The notes under the pieces were generated by a model. The model was not told the origin of the DNA. It made no database searches and saw nothing but the letters and a program-made list of their open reading frames with translations. Below are positions 18,582 to 28,273 of a stretch of 64,000 nucleotides of DNA, piece after piece. The translations under genes were made by a program, and so were the position numbers. This DNA comes from an uncultured Eubacteriales bacterium (GTDB taxonomy: Bacteria > Bacillota > Clostridia > Oscillospirales > Acutalibacteraceae), in contig CATZCM010000003.1 of the NCBI GenBank assembly GCA_958417225.1, positions 21,045 through 85,044 of the forward strand, read 5' to 3'. Each line of letters opens with the position of its first letter. The first letter of the stretch is position 1.

Positions 18582-19487
18582 TTAAGAATGACCAATAACC
18601 AAAAACTTAGGATTACCCATAAGGTCATTTCCTAAATCTCCTACATCATTAATTGTAAATCCATTTTTCCAAAGAATATAAGGAAACGGTATCTGATCTC
18701 TTTTAGTATTACTTCTTAAATATTCTTTCCACCACTGCTCAGTAATCTTTCTGGCATTTGGATTTTTTAAATCATATACAATAACTGTTGCTTCACACAA
18801 ACCAAAATTCTCTGGAAAACCTTCATCTCGAAATCTTTGAAGTTGCTCCTGAATCTTCTCGAAATTTCCTCTTTTATAATATTTACACGCCAATGCCTCT
18901 TGGTAAGCGCACTCGCGCTCATGATGACGATGCATTGCGATCCCAGTTTTTGATTTTTCTGCAATACTGCAAATGGTTGACACATCAGACAATACCTTCA
19001 CATTGCCATCCGTATATATTGCAAAATCATACCCGTGAAAAACATCAAATGGATGAAATTTATAATATCTGTTGGCGTCACTGATATATTCGCCACAATC
19101 AATTAAATGTTCTTTCCATATACCCGTATTACCATTCAAACTATCTGTAAAAATATGATAAGTTGTATCATCACCGACATAGATAGGTTGCTTAACAACG
19201 TCATAGCCTCCAGTTATGCATCCATACACCGCAATTTTGGCATTCTCAATCAGTTCACCAAAATTATAATAGGGCTTATAATTTTTTATGGATTTAACAA
19301 ATTTTCTAATTTTTTTATCACCGGTTTTAGAAAGTAGTTTTTTTCTAAGTAATCTATGTCGGTCCTTGGAACTTGCTTCCTTCAGGCGCTTAATATTACG
19401 AACTAATCTTACAACTGACGAATGATATAAGGTAATATAATCTTTAAATAATTCTTCATTTTTTATTATCTGATCTATATCCTTCAT
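18582..19487 (-). CDS. DUF616/TOD1-like glycosyltransferase
   Basis: A 301-residue protein matching the glycosyltransferase-like DUF616 family (PF04765). It has KIAVYGCITGGYDVVKQP, then YHIFTDS, YKFHPFDVFHGYDFAIYTDGNV with the DxD-like acidic site, HRHHERECAYQEA and WWKEYL...RDQIPFPYIL. The first 75 residues are a basic helical lead. No signal peptide or membrane segment is seen, so it acts in the cytoplasm on the lipid-linked glycan. It is separated from the EpsG-like gene by 2 bp, hence part of the same operon. Donor sugar is unknown. Confidence 0.85.
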   Translation of the reverse strand: MKDIDQIIKNEELFKDYITLYHSSVVRLVRNIKRLKEASSKDRHRLLRKKLLSKTGDKKIRKFVKSIKNYKPYYNFGELIENAKIAVYGCITGGYDVVKQPIYVGDDTTYHIFTDSLNGNTGIWKEHLIDCGEYISDANRYYKFHPFDVFHGYDFAIYTDGNVKVLSDVSTICSIAEKSKTGIAMHRHHERECAYQEALACKYYKRGNFEKIQEQLQRFRDEGFPENFGLCEATVIVYDLKNPNARKITEQWWKEYLRSNTKRDQIPFPYILWKNGFTINDVGDLGNDLMGNPKFLVIGHS

Positions 19488-19489
19488 TT

Positions 19490-20584
19490 TTATCTCCTCA
19501 CATTAACAAATCCATCAAACATAAATACCGGTTTTAATACTGTTTCATATGGGCAATAGATATAAGATATCATCACAAGCAATACCATTAACACTAAAAT
19601 AAAAATTATTTTATCCCGTGAATATCTTGGAGGTGTTATGTACATTCCAGTAATGACAAACAGTATTGAATATCCCATTTCCAGAAATCTATGGTAATTT
19701 CTGTCAAGTAACAAGAACGGCAATGTCAACAGTAATATTTCTATTGCCATGCCATTATAATTTGCCACATAGAAAGAACTATCATCAGATGAAATTGTTG
19801 TGCCCTCAAAAGCTCTATTCGATAACAAATATGAAGAAAGAATATAAGCCATTAACCAAACAATAAATATCAGCACAATCCATGTTAAGGATGAGGGAGT
19901 GATACTATCAGTCAGATATCTTGCTGATAACCTCGGATTTAAATACCGGCTGACTATACTCACAATAGGATTAAGGAATATTACCATGAATAAAGTCAAT
20001 CCAGCAGTAATCAAAACAAATAGTTTTCTGTCATAATGTTTCATTTTAACCAGCAGAAGCAGTAAAAACATCACACATGAAATATGAATGAGAAAAGCTA
20101 CTGCAATAAATCCTAGATATTTCACCCTTGAAAGTTTTTCACTGGTAACTAATATGCTGTATCCAACAAAAACAACGCAAAAAGCAGTGAAAAATTTAAA
20201 CTGCACCAACTGAATTATTGATGGAAATATCAAAAATAAGCCAAAGTACAAATTTTCATTTCCACCAAGGCGTCGTACAGCATTATGCATCAAATAATAA
20301 TCTAAAAACAGCATGACAACTACCATGCCTCTATAGTTGAACCCGATAAAATAAAACAATTTATTTAGACACGCCCAAATAACTCCTGTTGTTTGAGCCG
20401 CAACCGGTAATTCAACATAATTAACATATTCAAACAAAGGAACATAGTTGCTTAAATCTGCATAGGACGTAGAAGTAACTGGAAGGAATGCCATTAAAGA
20501 TGCGGCAAGTACCCATGTGGATTTTTCTGTTCTCTTAATAAACAGAATATAGAAGATAAATATGGCATATGGAATTATCAGCAT
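19490..20584 (-). CDS. EpsG family polysaccharide polymerase-like protein
   Basis: A 364-residue integral membrane protein with about ten helices and few loops, resembling the EpsG/Wzy-like family (PF14897). The segment STSYADLSNYVPLFEYVNY after the first helices and the hydrophilic stretch around residues 70-110 are typical of EpsG. It probably polymerises repeat units on the outer face of the membrane after Wzx flipping. Its start overlaps the stop of the upstream WbsX-like gene by one base, indicating translational coupling. Confidence 0.82.
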   Translation of the reverse strand: MLIIPYAIFIFYILFIKRTEKSTWVLAASLMAFLPVTSTSYADLSNYVPLFEYVNYVELPVAAQTTGVIWACLNKLFYFIGFNYRGMVVVMLFLDYYLMHNAVRRLGGNENLYFGLFLIFPSIIQLVQFKFFTAFCVVFVGYSILVTSEKLSRVKYLGFIAVAFLIHISCVMFLLLLLVKMKHYDRKLFVLITAGLTLFMVIFLNPIVSIVSRYLNPRLSARYLTDSITPSSLTWIVLIFIVWLMAYILSSYLLSNRAFEGTTISSDDSSFYVANYNGMAIEILLLTLPFLLLDRNYHRFLEMGYSILFVITGMYITPPRYSRDKIIFILVLMVLLVMISYIYCPYETVLKPVFMFDGFVNVRR

Positions 20585-21702
20585 TATCTTCTCTCCTCGA
20601 ACTCATCTAACGAATCTTTTATCGCCTTCAGGTATTCATATCTATACTTCTCATCTGGTTCCAGATATCCCCCTTCTGCCCACTCATTCCAGGCAAAGAT
20701 AAATACCATATCCTGCTTAAACTCCTTCTCTGCTTTATCAAGTAGTTGTGTAAAGAACTTTTTAAAATCCACAGGATTTGCATTTTCTACTACCATTCCT
20801 CTTTTGCCTTTTCTTGGAGTATTATCCCAATCAACGAAAGCACACGGAACACTAATTGATGTGTTAGTCTTTGAATTAAGAATATAATTCCAAATTTCTG
20901 CATAATCGCATCTTTGTAGTCCTTTGAGAACCTGAAGTTTTTCTCTCATGTTGAATTTTAATCTCTTTTCAACAAAAACCAAAAAATCTTTTTTGATGCG
21001 TTGTAACAGTGACAGATTTTTCAATGCAAAAACCCAGTTCGGCTGATATTCTATTGCATAACTAAACAGTTCATCATGCCGATTACTGCTTAAATAATAG
21101 CTAACATTCTGATATGCGTATTCAATACCGTCAAATCCATTTTGTTTTGCCAACTGGTTCCAGTAAGTCAACATTTCATCTAAGCAATCTATAAGTTCAG
21201 GTCTATAGATAACAAGGAGTGGTTTATTATTATTTACTATATATCTATCATCTTTGAAATAATCTAACAAGTAATCAAAATGTTCTTTCCACTCATTTTT
21301 TCCACCATAGGACTGCTGCATAATTACATCAGCAGAGCCATTAGCCCACGTGTTTGTCCAACTTTCATTTGCCCAACAAAGGCAGAAATGTGTATCCAAC
21401 TCTTTTCTTTGCAAAAATGCTTCTACCGGTTTTTCTAATAGTTTTTTTCCCGAAAACCAGTAATGATAGAAGCAGAATCCATAGATGCCATATTCGTTTG
21501 CCAATTCTACTTGCCACTTCATCGTCTCAGGGTCTAACAAATTATAATAATTTTTATTCAAGGGGACTCTTGGCTGATAGTGATTTGGAAATAATGGTGT
21601 TGCTTTTTTTACATTTACCCATTCAGTAAACCCCTTTCCCCACCATTTATCATTTTCAGGAATACTATGGAATTGTGGCAGATAAAACGCAATTACCTTC
21701 AT
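20584..21702 (-). CDS. WbsX-like glycoside hydrolase family 99-type protein
   Basis: A 372-residue cytoplasmic protein of the WbsX family (PF14307), related to GH99 domains and common in O-antigen and capsule loci. The characteristic start KVIAFYLPQFHSIPENDKWWG followed by GFTEWVNVKKA, the YGFCFYHYWFSGK segment, FCLCWANESWTNTW and the C-terminal FIFAWNEWAEGGYLEPD are intact. The frame extends upstream, but the ATG at 21702 has AAAGGAG at correct spacing and forms an ATGA overlap with the upstream glycosyltransferase. Its exact role (trimming, transfer or modification) in glycan assembly is not established. Confidence 0.9.
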   Translation of the reverse strand: MKVIAFYLPQFHSIPENDKWWGKGFTEWVNVKKATPLFPNHYQPRVPLNKNYYNLLDPETMKWQVELANEYGIYGFCFYHYWFSGKKLLEKPVEAFLQRKELDTHFCLCWANESWTNTWANGSADVIMQQSYGGKNEWKEHFDYLLDYFKDDRYIVNNNKPLLVIYRPELIDCLDEMLTYWNQLAKQNGFDGIEYAYQNVSYYLSSNRHDELFSYAIEYQPNWVFALKNLSLLQRIKKDFLVFVEKRLKFNMREKLQVLKGLQRCDYAEIWNYILNSKTNTSISVPCAFVDWDNTPRKGKRGMVVENANPVDFKKFFTQLLDKAEKEFKQDMVFIFAWNEWAEGGYLEPDEKYRYEYLKAIKDSLDEFEERR

Positions 21703-23051
21703 GAAACACTCTCCTTTTTCATTTTGCATACTTCTTCATACATTAATAGAATTTTATGACAATGCTCATCAAACGACTCGAAATTACCCTTAAGAATATT
21801 ACAGTTCATTATTTTCAAACAATCTCGATTAGATATAATCTTTAAAAGGACACCTTCAAAATTCTTCTCGTTAATAATAAAACCATTTTTTTTATCTTGT
21901 ACTAAGTCTCGGGCGCCTACACTGTCCGAGACAACAACCGGGACTCCATAGCTCAATGCCTCTAATACTGTAAATCCAAAAGTCTCATAACACACACTCG
22001 GTGCAACAAGAATATCGGATTCATCCATTATTTTCTCCAGTTGAGAATAATCATATCTATCACCATGCTTTTTGATATAACTCCTTTCCATTGGTGTATA
22101 AGTATATATATTTAGCAGAAAATTATTATTGCTTAAGCTCACACTATCTAGAGTTTTGATAAGCCAATCAAATCCTTTTATAGAAGTTGCCGGACCTAAA
22201 TAGGTTATTCTTAGCTTTGCCGAATCAAATGCCTTCTCCTTTCGATGGTCTTTAACATCCAAGTGCGAAATATTGACTATATCACCTTTTAAAGAAGGAA
22301 GTTCTCTATGGAATACCCATTCAGTTACAGAACTATTGAAATGAAACCAGTCAATCTTCTCAAATGTTTTAGCGTATTTATGCTTCAAATTCTTATAAAA
22401 TGACAAATCATTTACTGTAATACCCTCAGATACATTATCTGTCTGTTCAATTTTCTTTTTTGCAGTGCCTTTAATTTCAAGAAACAGTTTATTTTTCCGC
22501 AGCTTACAAAATAGCTTAGAATGGATAATATATGTTTTCGCTCGTGAAAAAGCATATTTATTACATTTCGGGCAGTCTACACAGCTATTCCAATTTTCAC
22601 ATTTTTTATTATGGTAAACATATATTTGTTTTGGGCATAATCCAAAATAATCATGTGTTGTATATATTGTTGGAATATTCAACTCATTTGCAGCATCAAT
22701 AAACTCCTCATACAGTCCAATCATTGTATGAATATGTATCACTTCAATTTTATTCTTTTCAAAAAAATTCTTCCACATGGAAGTAAGAGTATGCTTTGTT
22801 AAGTATTCCTTATCTTTCAATCCAAACAGCATTGGTAGACTTAATGGATTAACAATTGAATATACAGGCACTCCTTTTTTATTTTTTTCTCTTTTTATCG
22901 ATACCTTACTGCTTAACAACCTGTATTCACCTGGATATAGAATCATAACGCTGTTGTCCTTAGATTGACACGCAACTAAATCATCTACATATTTTGTTAA
23001 TCCACCACCCCGGTTTTCTCCAAGGCCAACGGTATAGTGTAATATCTTCAT
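21699..23051 (-). CDS. GT4-type glycosyltransferase
   Basis: A 450-residue GT-B fold glycosyltransferase. The N-terminus ILHYTVGLGENRGGGLTKYV is a typical acceptor-domain glycine loop. The C-terminal half has SDILVAPSVCYETFGFTVLEALSYGVPVV, the nucleotide-sugar-binding E-x7-E motif of family GT4. A central Cys cluster (CENWNSCVDCPKC) is seen in a subgroup with an extra zinc-finger-like insertion. It is cytoplasmic, upstream of and coupled to the WbsX-like gene by an ATGA overlap. Donor and linkage are unknown. Confidence 0.9.
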   Translation of the reverse strand: MKILHYTVGLGENRGGGLTKYVDDLVACQSKDNSVMILYPGEYRLLSSKVSIKREKNKKGVPVYSIVNPLSLPMLFGLKDKEYLTKHTLTSMWKNFFEKNKIEVIHIHTMIGLYEEFIDAANELNIPTIYTTHDYFGLCPKQIYVYHNKKCENWNSCVDCPKCNKYAFSRAKTYIIHSKLFCKLRKNKLFLEIKGTAKKKIEQTDNVSEGITVNDLSFYKNLKHKYAKTFEKIDWFHFNSSVTEWVFHRELPSLKGDIVNISHLDVKDHRKEKAFDSAKLRITYLGPATSIKGFDWLIKTLDSVSLSNNNFLLNIYTYTPMERSYIKKHGDRYDYSQLEKIMDESDILVAPSVCYETFGFTVLEALSYGVPVVVSDSVGARDLVQDKKNGFIINEKNFEGVLLKIISNRDCLKIMNCNILKGNFESFDEHCHKILLMYEEVCKMKKESVS

Positions 23052-23109
23052 CTGGTTTTCCTCAAATTCATTTTATAAAACTAAACATTAAGTATTTAGA
23101 GAAGAAAAA

Positions 23110-23940
23110 TTAAAAACTACCTTCATATTTTTTATTGAACAGCTTTGCTTTTAAAAAAGCGGATCCTTTCTTCCTCCAATTGATTTTCTCCATATGCATA
23201 TATGGTAATTCTTTAATTTCTTCTTTTTTTAAACGTCCTGATTTTATCTGATAATCCACCCATACATTAAAGATAATCTCTGATACTCTGCCATAAAATC
23301 TCCCTTTAAAGGCACTGAGCGAAGTGGAGTCAATCCGTTTTTCTAATTCAAATAAAATGTCAAATAACCATGTGCAATATTCATTCAACAGACTTTTCTC
23401 GGCAATCATCATATTAAACATATATCCGTAACGATGCTTGAGTACATGATCGCAACTGTCTAAATACTGAGGATATTTTTCCTTTATAATTTCTCTCGTT
23501 TCATCTATCTGATTGGAATAATGGGTGTGTTTATAATGACTATATAATGTTTCTATATAATATCTTCGTTTGCTTGGAACAAACAATTTCACTCTTCCAA
23601 AATAAGGCTTAATTTCGTTATACGTGAGAATCCCTTTCCACGGATCATTACCTTTTTTCTTTCCAAAATGCCGTCTATAATGTGCAAGTCCAATGTAATC
23701 ATCTTCAATGTTTTTCCATGCCCAATATAAACCTGTAAGCTCACAGAAACTTGCATTAAGTTCAGATATATTATCACCAGTGTTGTCTTTTGCATAACCA
23801 AGATTCAGTTCATTATCAGCACTATCTATTTTTCCCTCAGCACCTATATGTAGAGGAAGGTACATTTCATCATCTGGCATTCTATATTTTTTATGTGTTG
23901 CTACAACTATCTTGACCGTTTTTCCTTTTTCCATATTCAT
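23110..23940 (-). CDS. DUF4422 glycosyltransferase
   Basis: A 276-residue protein of the DUF4422 family (PF14393), seen in many capsule loci next to UDP-galactopyranose mutase and often thought to act in galactofuranose transfer. Motifs include KIVVATHKKYRMP, LHIGAEGK, DNISELNASFCELTGLYWAWKN and DYIGLAHYRRHF. It lies just downstream of the decayed glf gene, so if it does use UDP-galactofuranose its donor would now have to come from elsewhere. Start ATG at 23940 or the second Met at 23934; the context GAGGGGATG favours the first. Confidence 0.85.
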   Translation of the reverse strand: MNMEKGKTVKIVVATHKKYRMPDDEMYLPLHIGAEGKIDSADNELNLGYAKDNTGDNISELNASFCELTGLYWAWKNIEDDYIGLAHYRRHFGKKKGNDPWKGILTYNEIKPYFGRVKLFVPSKRRYYIETLYSHYKHTHYSNQIDETREIIKEKYPQYLDSCDHVLKHRYGYMFNMMIAEKSLLNEYCTWLFDILFELEKRIDSTSLSAFKGRFYGRVSEIIFNVWVDYQIKSGRLKKEEIKELPYMHMEKINWRKKGSAFLKAKLFNKKYEGSF

Positions 23941-23950
23941 CCCCTCATAA

Positions 23951-24930
23951 TCATAAAATCACCTGATCCATGTCATAATACTTATACTCACCAAGATGAC
24001 AACCAAAAATCACTTTATTCTCTGCATCTACCAGCTTTTTATACTCTGAATCAAGCAAACCATATAATACGGCCCATCGCCCGGTTTCCATTCACTGCTA
24101 TATTCACGACTAATGATAGTCTTCGGCAAGTCATTTCCGCTCTCGTCCCTACCAAACTCAAACCACTTGTGCTCAATAATGCGAGTCCACGGCGTTTCGC
24201 GGTCGGTACAGTTCACTGCGGCATTGCCCTGGAAGTTTGGCTTGTCCAAAATTTCCGTTTCAAAACGGACGGAACGATACTCCAGCGTACCCAGCTTATA
24301 GTCAAAATAAGCATCTATCGGTCCTGTGTATACCCCTTATTAGCCAATGCATCCAACTCTACCTTATTCTCCAGATAGTCTGTGTTAAAACGAACTTCAA
24401 TCCCATCCAGTAGATTAGCAATCATCTTGGTATAACCACCAACAGTAATACCCTGATAAAGAGCATTAAAGTAGTTGTTATCAAAAGTCAGACGAACTGG
24501 AAGTCTTTTGATGATAAAGGACGGCAGCTCTTTACAGTCGCATCCCCACTGCTTCTCAGTGTAGCCTTTGATGAGTTTCTCATAGATATCACGACCCACA
24601 AGAGAAATAGCCTGTTCTTCAAGATTCTGCGGCTCGTGGGTGGATTTCTTTACGCTGCTTCTCAATCTTGGCCACAGGTGAGTTGGTAAACCGATTTAAC
24701 TCAACAAACTGTGTAATATAATTCCAAACCTTTTTATTTGGTGTGGAAGATATGGGCACCGTATTTGTGGGTATTGATGCTCTCGACATTTTCGGTGTAG
24801 ATATTGCCAACAATGTTTGGGCGTTTGTCGACAACCAAAACAGATTTACAATGAGCCTTGGCTTCATGTGCAAAAATAGCTCCATAAAGTCCTGAGCCTA
24901 CTACTAAATAATCATATATATTCCGTCTTT
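23951..24930 (-). pseudogene. glf: UDP-galactopyranose mutase, degenerate
   Basis: Pieces in different frames reconstruct a Glf protein that would convert UDP-galactopyranose to UDP-galactofuranose using reduced FAD. From 24930 down: DYLVVGSGLYGAIFAHEA (FAD-binding), NTHKYGAHIFHT, NRFTNSPVA, then GRDIYEKLIKGYTEKQWG, YTGPIDAYFDYKLGTLEYRS, TRIIEHKWFEFG, ISREYSSEWKPGD and GEYKYYDMDQV. There are at least three frame changes. About 30 codons are missing between NSPVA and EKQRKEI. A TAA follows FHTK. The gene is certainly non-functional unless the assembly is wrong. GC content is higher than in the genes to either side at 12-23 kb. Confidence 0.92.
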
Positions 24931-24945
24931 CCCCTCATCTCTTCC

Positions 24946-26196
24946 TTAATCTCTCTGGAAAATATCCCTCGTATAAACCTTGTCCTTCACATCATCCAGA
25001 CACTTGTCATAACGGTTTGCGATTATGGCCTGACTCTGCTTTTTGAATTCATCCAAGTCATTAACAACCTTGCTGCCAAAGAAAGTATCGCCATCTTTCA
25101 AGGTCAGCTCGTAGATAATGACCATTGCGCCTTTTGCCTTGATGCGCTTCATAACGCCTTGAATAGAGCTCTGGCGGAAGTTATCGCTGTTGCTCTTCAT
25201 GGTAAGGCGATAAACGCCAACAACAACTTCCTTTTCCTTGCTCTCATCCCAGCTGTCATTCGCTTCATAAGCACCTGCGATTTCCAGTACACGATCAGCG
25301 ATGAAATCTTTACGAGTTCTGTTGCTCTCAACAATCGCTTCAATCAAGTTCTCCGGCACATCTGCGTAGTTGGCCAGCAACTGTTTAGTGTCTTTCGGCA
25401 GACAGTATCCGCCATAGCCAAAGGACGGATTGTTATAGTGAGTACCAATACGAGGATCAAAACAAACACCGTTGATGATCTGCTGAGTATTCAGCCCCTT
25501 TATCTCAGCATAGGTATCGAGTTCGTTAAAATAGCTGACACGCAGAGCCAGATAGGTGTTGGCGAACAGCTTAACTGCCTCTGCCTCGGTGAAGCCCATG
25601 AATAGAGTGTCGATATGCTCCTTAATTGCACCCTCCTGCAGAAGTTCTGCAAAAGTGTGTGCGGCATTCACCAGACGAGCATTATTCACATCAGTGCCAA
25701 CGATAATACGGGAAGGATAAAGATTATCGTACAGCGCTTTGCTCTCACGAAGGAATTCCGGGCTGAAGATGATGTTGTCACAGTGGAATTTCTCACGAAC
25801 ACTTACAGTGTAGCCAACCGGAATCGTAGACTTGATAACTATGATCGCTTCCGGATTGTACTCAATAACCAGCTTGATCACAGATTCCACCGCACTGGTG
25901 TCGAAAAAGTTCTTCTTGCTATCGTAGTTGGTAGGTGCAGCAATTACGACAAAATCAGCATCACTGTACGCTTCCTTCGCATCAAGGGTAGCCGTTAAGT
26001 CCAGTTCTTTTTCTGCCAGATACTTTTCGATACATTCGTCCTGAATCGGAGACTTTTTATTATTGATAAGTTCAACTTTCTCAGGAATGATATCTACAGC
26101 CGTCACCTTATGGTGCCGAGACAACAACGTAGCAATGGAAAGGCCAACATAACCCGTACCAGCTACCGCAATTTTCAAATCTTTAAAATCTTTCAT
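24946..26196 (-). CDS. UDP-glucose 6-dehydrogenase
   Basis: A 416-residue nucleotide-sugar dehydrogenase that oxidises UDP-glucose to UDP-glucuronate with two NAD+. The N-terminal dinucleotide fold (IAVAGTGYVGLSIATLL), the FSPEFLRESKA substrate segment, the KLFANTYLALRVSYFNELD helix and the catalytic-cysteine motif GYGGYCLPKDT are intact, and the length is normal. It follows the epimerase gene by about 20 bp. With that epimerase it supplies UDP-glucuronate and probably UDP-galacturonate. GC-rich codon use compared with the rest of the locus suggests a separate origin. Confidence 0.95.
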   Translation of the reverse strand: MKDFKDLKIAVAGTGYVGLSIATLLSRHHKVTAVDIIPEKVELINNKKSPIQDECIEKYLAEKELDLTATLDAKEAYSDADFVVIAAPTNYDSKKNFFDTSAVESVIKLVIEYNPEAIIVIKSTIPVGYTVSVREKFHCDNIIFSPEFLRESKALYDNLYPSRIIVGTDVNNARLVNAAHTFAELLQEGAIKEHIDTLFMGFTEAEAVKLFANTYLALRVSYFNELDTYAEIKGLNTQQIINGVCFDPRIGTHYNNPSFGYGGYCLPKDTKQLLANYADVPENLIEAIVESNRTRKDFIADRVLEIAGAYEANDSWDESKEKEVVVGVYRLTMKSNSDNFRQSSIQGVMKRIKAKGAMVIIYELTLKDGDTFFGSKVVNDLDEFKKQSQAIIANRYDKCLDDVKDKVYTRDIFQRD

Positions 26197-26217
26197 TTTT
26201 CTAACCCTCTATTTTCC

Positions 26218-27267
26218 TTATTTGTAAAACTCAGCGTACCACTCAGCGAACTTTCTTAATCCAGTTCTCAGGCTTGTGCTCGGTTTGTAACCGAAGTCAC
26301 GTTCCAGTGCACTGGTGTCTGCATAGGTCACAGGCACATCACTCGGCTGCATCGGAACCAATTCCTTGTGAGCCTCGAAGTCATAATCTTCCGGCAGAAC
26401 CTTAGCACGGACCAGTTCTTCAGAAAGAATCTGTACGAAGTCCAACAGGTTCCCCGGATTCTGGTTACCAATGTTGTAAACGGAATACGGCGGAATCGGC
26501 AGACCATCCTCGCCGTTCTTCTTGTCTGGGGCTTTTTTCATCACACGGACAACACCCTCAACAATATCGTCCACATAAGTAAAGTCACGCTTGCAGTTGC
26601 CGTAGTTGAAGATCTTGATGGTCTCCCCTTTCACCAGCTTGTTGGTGAAGCCAAAGTAAGCCATGTCAGGACGGCCTGCCGGACCATACACGGTAAAGAA
26701 ACGCAGACCGGTAGAAGGAATGTTGTACAGTTTTGAGTAGGCGTGAGCCATCAGCTCATTAGATTTCTTGGTGGCTGCATAAAGAGAAACCGGATTATCC
26801 ACCTTGTCTTCAGTGCTATACGGGACTTTCTTGTTGGAACCATAAACAGAAGAAGAAGAGGCATAAACCAGATGTTCCAGATTCTCACTACGGCGACAGG
26901 CTTCTAGAATATTGAAAAAGCCGACCAAGTTGGATTCCACATAAGCATCCGGGTTGGTGATGGAGTAGCGCACACCAGGCTGTGCCGCAAGGTTGACGAC
27001 CACAGACGGCTTGTACTTCTCGAACAGCTCGGTGACCAGTGCCTTGTCAGCAATGTTGCCTTTGATAAAGGTAAACATGGGATACTTGGCCAGTTCGTTC
27101 AGACGGAACTCTTTCAGCACCACGTCGTAGTATGCATTCATGTTGTCGATACCGATAACTGTAGCAGAAGGTGCTTCCTGATAAATTCGTTTCACAAGGT
27201 TAGAGCCAATAAATCCGGCTGCGCCTGTGACTAAAATTGTTTTGTTTTCCAAAGATACAGTGCTCAT
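26218..27267 (-). CDS. UDP-glucuronate 4-epimerase-like SDR enzyme
   Basis: A 349-residue extended short-chain dehydrogenase. It has ILVTGAAGFIGSNLV at the N-terminus, NLAAQPGVRYSITNPDAY, the catalytic SSSSVYG and YAATKKSNE (Ser, Tyr, Lys), and GLRFFTVYGPAGRPDMA. The AAQPGVRYS motif marks the UDP-glucuronate 4-epimerase group, which gives UDP-galacturonate. The frame opens at a GTG at 27282, but the ATG at 27267 with GAGG upstream is the better start. It precedes the UDP-glucose dehydrogenase gene, so the two form a uronic-acid module. Confidence 0.93.
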   Translation of the reverse strand: MSTVSLENKTILVTGAAGFIGSNLVKRIYQEAPSATVIGIDNMNAYYDVVLKEFRLNELAKYPMFTFIKGNIADKALVTELFEKYKPSVVVNLAAQPGVRYSITNPDAYVESNLVGFFNILEACRRSENLEHLVYASSSSVYGSNKKVPYSTEDKVDNPVSLYAATKKSNELMAHAYSKLYNIPSTGLRFFTVYGPAGRPDMAYFGFTNKLVKGETIKIFNYGNCKRDFTYVDDIVEGVVRVMKKAPDKKNGEDGLPIPPYSVYNIGNQNPGNLLDFVQILSEELVRAKVLPEDYDFEAHKELVPMQPSDVPVTYADTSALERDFGYKPSTSLRTGLRKFAEWYAEFYK

Positions 27268-27294
27268 TTTTATTTTCCTCACTCATATATCTAT

Positions 27295-27949
27295 TTATTG
27301 TTCTTTAAACACGTCTTCATACTGTCCGCAAATTTTATCCCATGTGTATTCTTCTGCCACACGCTTCTCTGCTCTCCAACCCATCTCTGCAATTTCATCT
27401 GCGCTCATTTGAACAGATAGCAAGGCCGCAATATTTGACCATCATCTGCCCAGAAATCTTCCAGTATTTCCGAATTGGTGCGGACCACTTCGCTCTCATC
27501 CACTCATGTCCATCCGGATTCAAGTACACAGTACCGCCCAGTTTATGGATTTCTTTGTAGAAATGAGAGGCAAAGGGTCCGATGTGACATGTCATTATGT
27601 AGACAATCGGATGAGGAATATGATTTTTCTTAATATGCTCGCAGCACACTTTCAGTGCAGTAACATCATAATAAATTGCCTGTGCAGGCCCAATTTGAGG
27701 AACATCTATTTTGAAACAGTGGGCATTGTGGAGTTCAATTTCGTGGTCGTTGATCTTTGTCACGCCTCTAAACTCGTTCTCATCCATACAGCCATCTCCA
27801 TTGGCTTTACAGGCAACATGATATTTGATGTTCTCTTTATTCTGGTGATACTCCGTGAGCTTATAAACGAACGTTTCATAACCGCCATATGCTCCGAGGC
27901 TTTTTGCGCCCACAAGATATATATGCTGCACTTCTTTTTTTGAATTCAT
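27295..27949 (-). pseudogene. DUF1972 rhamnosyltransferase, internally deleted
   Basis: The first 175 codons (27949-27420) are intact and match the N-terminal domain of DUF1972 (PF09314) glycosyltransferases, commonly rhamnosyltransferases: VGAKSLGAYGGYETFVYKL, GPAQAIYYDVTAL, NPDGHEWMRAKWS. The reading then breaks at ICSNERR. In another frame the extreme C-terminus of a GT4 enzyme follows (SADEIAEMGWRAEKRVAEEYTW, DVFKEQ, stop at 27295). About 550-600 bp of the C-terminal donor-binding domain is therefore missing, and the junction is out of frame. The 5' end of this gene is the origin of the 160-bp repeats next to it. Confidence 0.88.
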
Positions 27950-28262
27950 TCCTCTATTCCATCCTCACTACTCATGTTTTCTATTATCTCAATGCCATAA
28001 ATCAGACCTCATTCCAGTTTCCAGCAACTTTTTATCCTCAGATTTTAATGCCTATTATCACTGCAGCACCGACAAGATACACATGCTGCACTTCTTTTTT
28101 TGAATCCATTCCTCTATTCAATCCTCATTCTTCGTGTTTTGTTTTATCTCATTACCGTAAACCAGACCTCAATCATAGTTCCAGCAGATTTTATCCCCTA
28201 AATTTTCGTGTCTATTATCACTGCGGCTCCCACCAAAAATACGTGTTGCACTTCGTTTTACT
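27912..28262 (-). repeat. 160-bp tandem direct repeat carrying a gene 5' end
   Basis: Two full imperfect copies (27912-28071, 28072-28231) and a partial third (28232 to about 28262). The marker ACAAGAT/ACCAAAAAT recurs at 27912, 28072 and 28232. Each full copy contains an AGAGGAATG start followed by a Ser-Lys-Lys-Glu-Val-Gln-His peptide start (ATG at 27949 and 28109). The copies thus duplicate the leader and first ~17 codons of the rhamnosyltransferase gene. Confidence 0.88.
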
Positions 28263-28273
28263 GCCACATTTTT

